This document shows positions 6,441 to 8,173 of a stretch of 8,173 nt of DNA, piece after piece. Source of the stretch: Pseudomonadota bacterium (GTDB lineage: Bacteria; Pseudomonadota; Gammaproteobacteria; Pseudomonadales; Pseudomonadaceae); assembly GCA_023388335.1 (NCBI GenBank), contig JAEWGL010000015.1, positions 1 to 8,173 on the forward strand, given 5' to 3'. Made by a program: the position numbers and the translations under genes. Position 1 is the first letter of the stretch. The number at the start of each line of letters is the position of its first letter. Below the pieces are notes generated by a model, which saw only the letters and a list, made by a program, of their open reading frames with translations, had not been told where the DNA came from and did not search any database.

Positions 6441-6488
6441 CGTTGCACTCACCCTCGTTTCCAATAGACCAGCTGTGCGCGCCCACTA

Positions 6489-6681
6489 CCCTCACCCTAG
6501 CCCTCTCCCAGGGGGAGAGGGAACCCATCGAGGTGTTCGGTCAGACGCGATCTCTCTGACGCCCCCAGTCAGCCCCCTCTCCCAAAGGGAGAGGGAACCC
6601 ATCGAGGTGTTCGGTCAGGCGCGATCTTTTTGACGACCCCAGTCAGCTCCCTCTCCCTCCGGGAGAGGGTTGGGGTGAGGG
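6489..6681. repeat. 193-bp element of three REP-like hairpins at 74-bp period with 21-bp terminal inverted repeats
   Basis: Three identical-arm palindromes, CCCTCTCCC–3 nt–GGGAGAGGG, lie at 6501–6521, 6575–6595 and 6649–6669, each exactly 74 bp from the next. The two full 74-bp units (6513–6586 and 6587–6660) agree at 66 of 74 positions; the first 32 bases are identical and the three loop bases (AAA, TCC) are fully different. The block is bounded by 21-bp inverted repeats (6489–6509 and 6661–6681) that match at 19 of 21 positions, each made of CCCTCACCC, a short joint and CCCTCTCCC. It sits between convergent genes. Such CCCTCTCCC palindromes are common in pseudomonad intergenic DNA, so it is probably a member of a dispersed REP- or MITE-like family; no protein is encoded. 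A role in bidirectional transcript-end protection or termination is inference. Confidence 0.85.
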
Positions 6682-6701
6682 CTAGGGCCACCGCGCCCTA
6701 G
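6682..6701. repeat. Short inverted repeat abutting the hairpin element
   Basis: CTAGGGC (6682–6688) and GCCCTAG (6695–6701) form a perfect 7-bp stem around CACCGC, directly next to the right inverted repeat. It lies 29 bp past the stop of the minus-strand gene at 6730. No T-tract follows on the minus strand, so it is at best a weak terminator for that gene. The remaining bases of this gap (6441–6488 and 6702–6729) show nothing further. Confidence 0.45.
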
Positions 6702-6729
6702 GGACTGATCGCTTTTATCCCTAAACGCT

Positions 6730-7056
6730 TTACCGCACCTGCTGCGGCGTTTCCTGCCCCATGCAGCGCACCGCCCGCTTCTTGCTGTCCACCAGCACGC
6801 CGGTCAGGCCTTTTTGTTGAGTATCGAACAGCACTAGCACGCCATCGATGCACTGCGCCACCTGGGGCGCGGGGCTTAGCGAAACCTTGTAGTCTTCGCC
6901 CGGGACGGTCTTGAGCATGGTGAAGTCCGACAGCAACAAGGCATCCTGCGGCTTGGCGAAATGCAGGTAGCCGTAGTACCACAACGCCCCGACGGTCACG
7001 ACGATGCTGCCGATCCCAGTCAGGATCAGGGGAATTGCATTGCGTTCCTCACTCAT
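6730..7056 (-). CDS. Small single-span membrane protein, function unknown
   Basis: A 108-aa product that I do not recognise by family. Residues about 8–31 (IPLILTGIGSIVVTVGALWYYGYL) form one clear transmembrane helix after a short charged N-terminus (MSEERN). The remaining ~75 residues, which should face the periplasm if the acidic/basic flanks place the N-terminus inside, look like a small beta-rich domain. It has just two cysteines, C69 and C98, possibly a disulfide. The ATG overlaps the stop of the hydrolase gene in ATGA (7053–7056), so translation is probably coupled and the two proteins may act together at the envelope. The start is supported by that overlap and by the membrane segment directly after it. 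No identifiable terminator with a T-tract follows. Confidence 0.85.
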   Translation of the reverse strand: MSEERNAIPLILTGIGSIVVTVGALWYYGYLHFAKPQDALLLSDFTMLKTVPGEDYKVSLSPAPQVAQCIDGVLVLFDTQQKGLTGVLVDSKKRAVRCMGQETPQQVR

Positions 7057-7979
7057 TGCTTGTTCTTCTCGTCAGGATAATTGGGCACTTCGGCCAGGCG
7101 CCGCAGGCCATTGAAACGCGCCGGATCCTCAAGAAACCGCAGCATCACCTGCCGCCACGTCGGGTCGGCAAAGGTCTGCACGTGGCCGCCGCGGGTCAGC
7201 TGCAGCACCCGTGGTGGCGGGGCGTGCTGGTAGAGGCGGATGGCGCTTTCCATTGGCACCAGCGCATCGTCGATACTGTGGAAGAACAGCTTGGGCGGGC
7301 TGTCGAGTCGTTCGATCGAGCCGATCGCGCTGTCGCCATCGGGCACCAGCCAGGACAACGGCATCTGCAATGGCCAGGTCAGCCAGGACGTGCTCAAGGC
7401 GAAGCGACCGACCTCGCGGTAGCTGGCCGGCACGCCATCGAAGACCAGCGCCTGGAAACGCTGCTGCTGTTCGGGATGCGCCGCCAGGTAATGGATGCCC
7501 ATGGCCCCGCCGAGGCTCTGCCCCAGTAGCACCAAAGGCGTACCCTGTACCTGCGGGGCCTGAGCCAGCCAGTCCAACGCCGCGCCGATGTCCTGGTACA
7601 CCGCCGGCAGGCTCGCCTTGCCCTGGGACAACCCATAGCTTCGGTAGTCGAGCATCAACACTTGGTAGCCCTGCTCCGGCAGCCAGTAGCTGCCACCCAG
7701 GTGCCAGGCCAGGTTGCCGCCGTTGCCATGCAGGTGCAACACGGTGCCTTTGACCGCCACGCCCGCCTTGGCCGGCAACCACCAGGCATGCAGGCGTGTG
7801 CCATCCGCGGCGGTGAGCGTCACGTCGCGAAAAGCCAGCTTCGCCCGTTCCGGCGTGAATGGCTGGCCCGGCTCGGGATAGAACAATAGGCTGCTGCACC
7901 CGGCCAGGCTCAACAGCAGCAGGCCGAAGGCCGCCAAGCCACGGCAGGACTCAAAGAATGTTCGCGTAGTCGGCTTCAA
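7053..7979 (-). CDS. Alpha/beta-hydrolase lipoprotein
   Basis: A 308-aa serine hydrolase anchored as a lipoprotein. The signal peptide (residues 1–27) ends in lipobox LAGC with Cys28, then SS, so outer-membrane location is likely. The hydrolase fold shows the oxyanion region HLHGNGGN (82–89), the strand LMLDYRSYGLSQG (108–120), the nucleophile elbow GQSLGG (153–158, S155), acid D237 or D238 in FFHSIDDALVP (232–242) and catalytic H266 in GGHVQTF (264–270). This matches the BAAT/dienelactone-type hydrolases often labelled YfhR/Bem46-like; the substrate cannot be read from the sequence. The start is a TTG (7977–7979): a TGA lies five codons upstream in frame and there is no ATG or GTG before the lipobox. 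The Shine-Dalgarno is poor, but the gene overlaps the previous one by 29 nt, which suggests coupled translation. It is followed by the 108-aa gene with a 4-nt overlap. Confidence 0.9.
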   Translation of the reverse strand: MKPTTRTFFESCRGLAAFGLLLLSLAGCSSLLFYPEPGQPFTPERAKLAFRDVTLTAADGTRLHAWWLPAKAGVAVKGTVLHLHGNGGNLAWHLGGSYWLPEQGYQVLMLDYRSYGLSQGKASLPAVYQDIGAALDWLAQAPQVQGTPLVLLGQSLGGAMGIHYLAAHPEQQQRFQALVFDGVPASYREVGRFALSTSWLTWPLQMPLSWLVPDGDSAIGSIERLDSPPKLFFHSIDDALVPMESAIRLYQHAPPPRVLQLTRGGHVQTFADPTWRQVMLRFLEDPARFNGLRRLAEVPNYPDEKNKQ

Positions 7980-8173
7980 TGCGATCCAGGCTCAGGTGAT
8001 TGAGGAAGTTGGAGAAGCACATCCAGGCCGACAATGCGTTAAGGTCGCGGAACTGCTCGGGCAAATACTTGGGCGCCTCCACCAGGCCCTCGTCGACCAG
8101 CTGGCGCAGGGTACGCATGTCTTCCAGCGTGGTCTTGCCGCAGAACAGCAGCGGGATCTGCTCGAGCTTGCCC
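7951..8173 (-). CDS. Conserved hypothetical protein, C-terminal part only
   Basis: The last 73 codons of a gene whose start lies beyond the right edge; the stop is TGA at 7951–7953. The visible tail runs from GKLEQIPLLFCGKTTLEDMR to RIEADYANIL. The run has no stop, uses the same GC-rich third positions as its neighbours, and the sequence looks soluble and helical with several aromatic residues (SAWMCFSNFLNHL). I do not recognise the family; no membrane span, signal or catalytic motif is in this fragment. It overlaps the start of the hydrolase gene by 29 nt in another frame, so it is probably the upstream member of the same operon. Confidence 0.75.
   Translation of the reverse strand, partial: GKLEQIPLLFCGKTTLEDMRTLRQLVDEGLVEAPKYLPEQFRDLNALSAWMCFSNFLNHLSLDRIEADYANIL

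Noticed and set aside
6427..6633. 68-codon frame across the terminator and the hairpin repeats
   Set aside because: Starts inside the terminator stem and translates repeat DNA; the two repeat copies give different reading frames because 74 is not a multiple of three.
6501..6669. CRISPR array
   Set aside because: Repeated arms are only 9-bp palindrome halves and the linkers between them are also nearly identical, so there are no unique spacers; no cas genes are near.

Overview
The window is high-GC chromosomal DNA that reads as Pseudomonas, most likely the P. putida / P. fluorescens side of the genus. The basis is the gene order tsaB–adk–ppc, then a small conserved hypothetical gene, a DUF4398 lipoprotein, an OmpA-family lipoprotein resembling LptF, and an alpha/beta-hydrolase lipoprotein. 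From memory this order matches the P. aeruginosa PA3685–PA3695 neighbourhood; no search was run. Most of the window is ordinary core genome. The interest lies in the intergenic and regulatory DNA.

Left part, minus strand (1–4384). Three housekeeping genes run right to left. ppc (phosphoenolpyruvate carboxylase, anaplerosis) is followed by a 259-bp gap with a strong hairpin, then adk (adenylate kinase) with a 13-bp-stem hairpin behind it, then tsaB (partner of TsaD in tRNA t6A synthesis). The first ~70 bases, just past the tsaB stop, look different and may be the end of an IS21-like insertion sequence lying outside the window.

Middle, plus strand (4555–6440). A divergent intergenic region separates ppc from a 114-aa cytoplasmic protein. 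After it comes a good match to an AlgU (sigma-22/RpoE-type) envelope-stress promoter at 4988–5015. This precedes a two-gene lipoprotein operon: a 137-aa DUF4398 lipoprotein and a 262-aa lipoprotein with an OmpA-type peptidoglycan-binding domain. The leader of this operon holds a 16-codon upstream ORF with a strong Shine-Dalgarno that overlaps the first lipoprotein start. A clear intrinsic terminator ends the operon.

Convergent gap (6395–6729, 335 bp). This holds the terminator, then a 193-bp repeat element: three identical-arm hairpins spaced exactly 74 bp apart and bounded by near-perfect 21-bp inverted repeats. A further 7-bp hairpin abuts its right end.

Right part, minus strand (6730–8173). 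Three tightly packed genes overlap: the 3' end of an unrecognised conserved gene runs off the right edge, its end overlaps a TTG-started alpha/beta-hydrolase lipoprotein by 29 nt, and that gene overlaps a 108-aa single-membrane-span protein by 4 nt (ATGA). This is probably one co-translated envelope-associated unit.

No new multi-gene defence or mobile system is visible. The items most worth a second look are the 74-bp-period hairpin element, the AlgU promoter plus leader ORF, and the possible IS end at the left edge.
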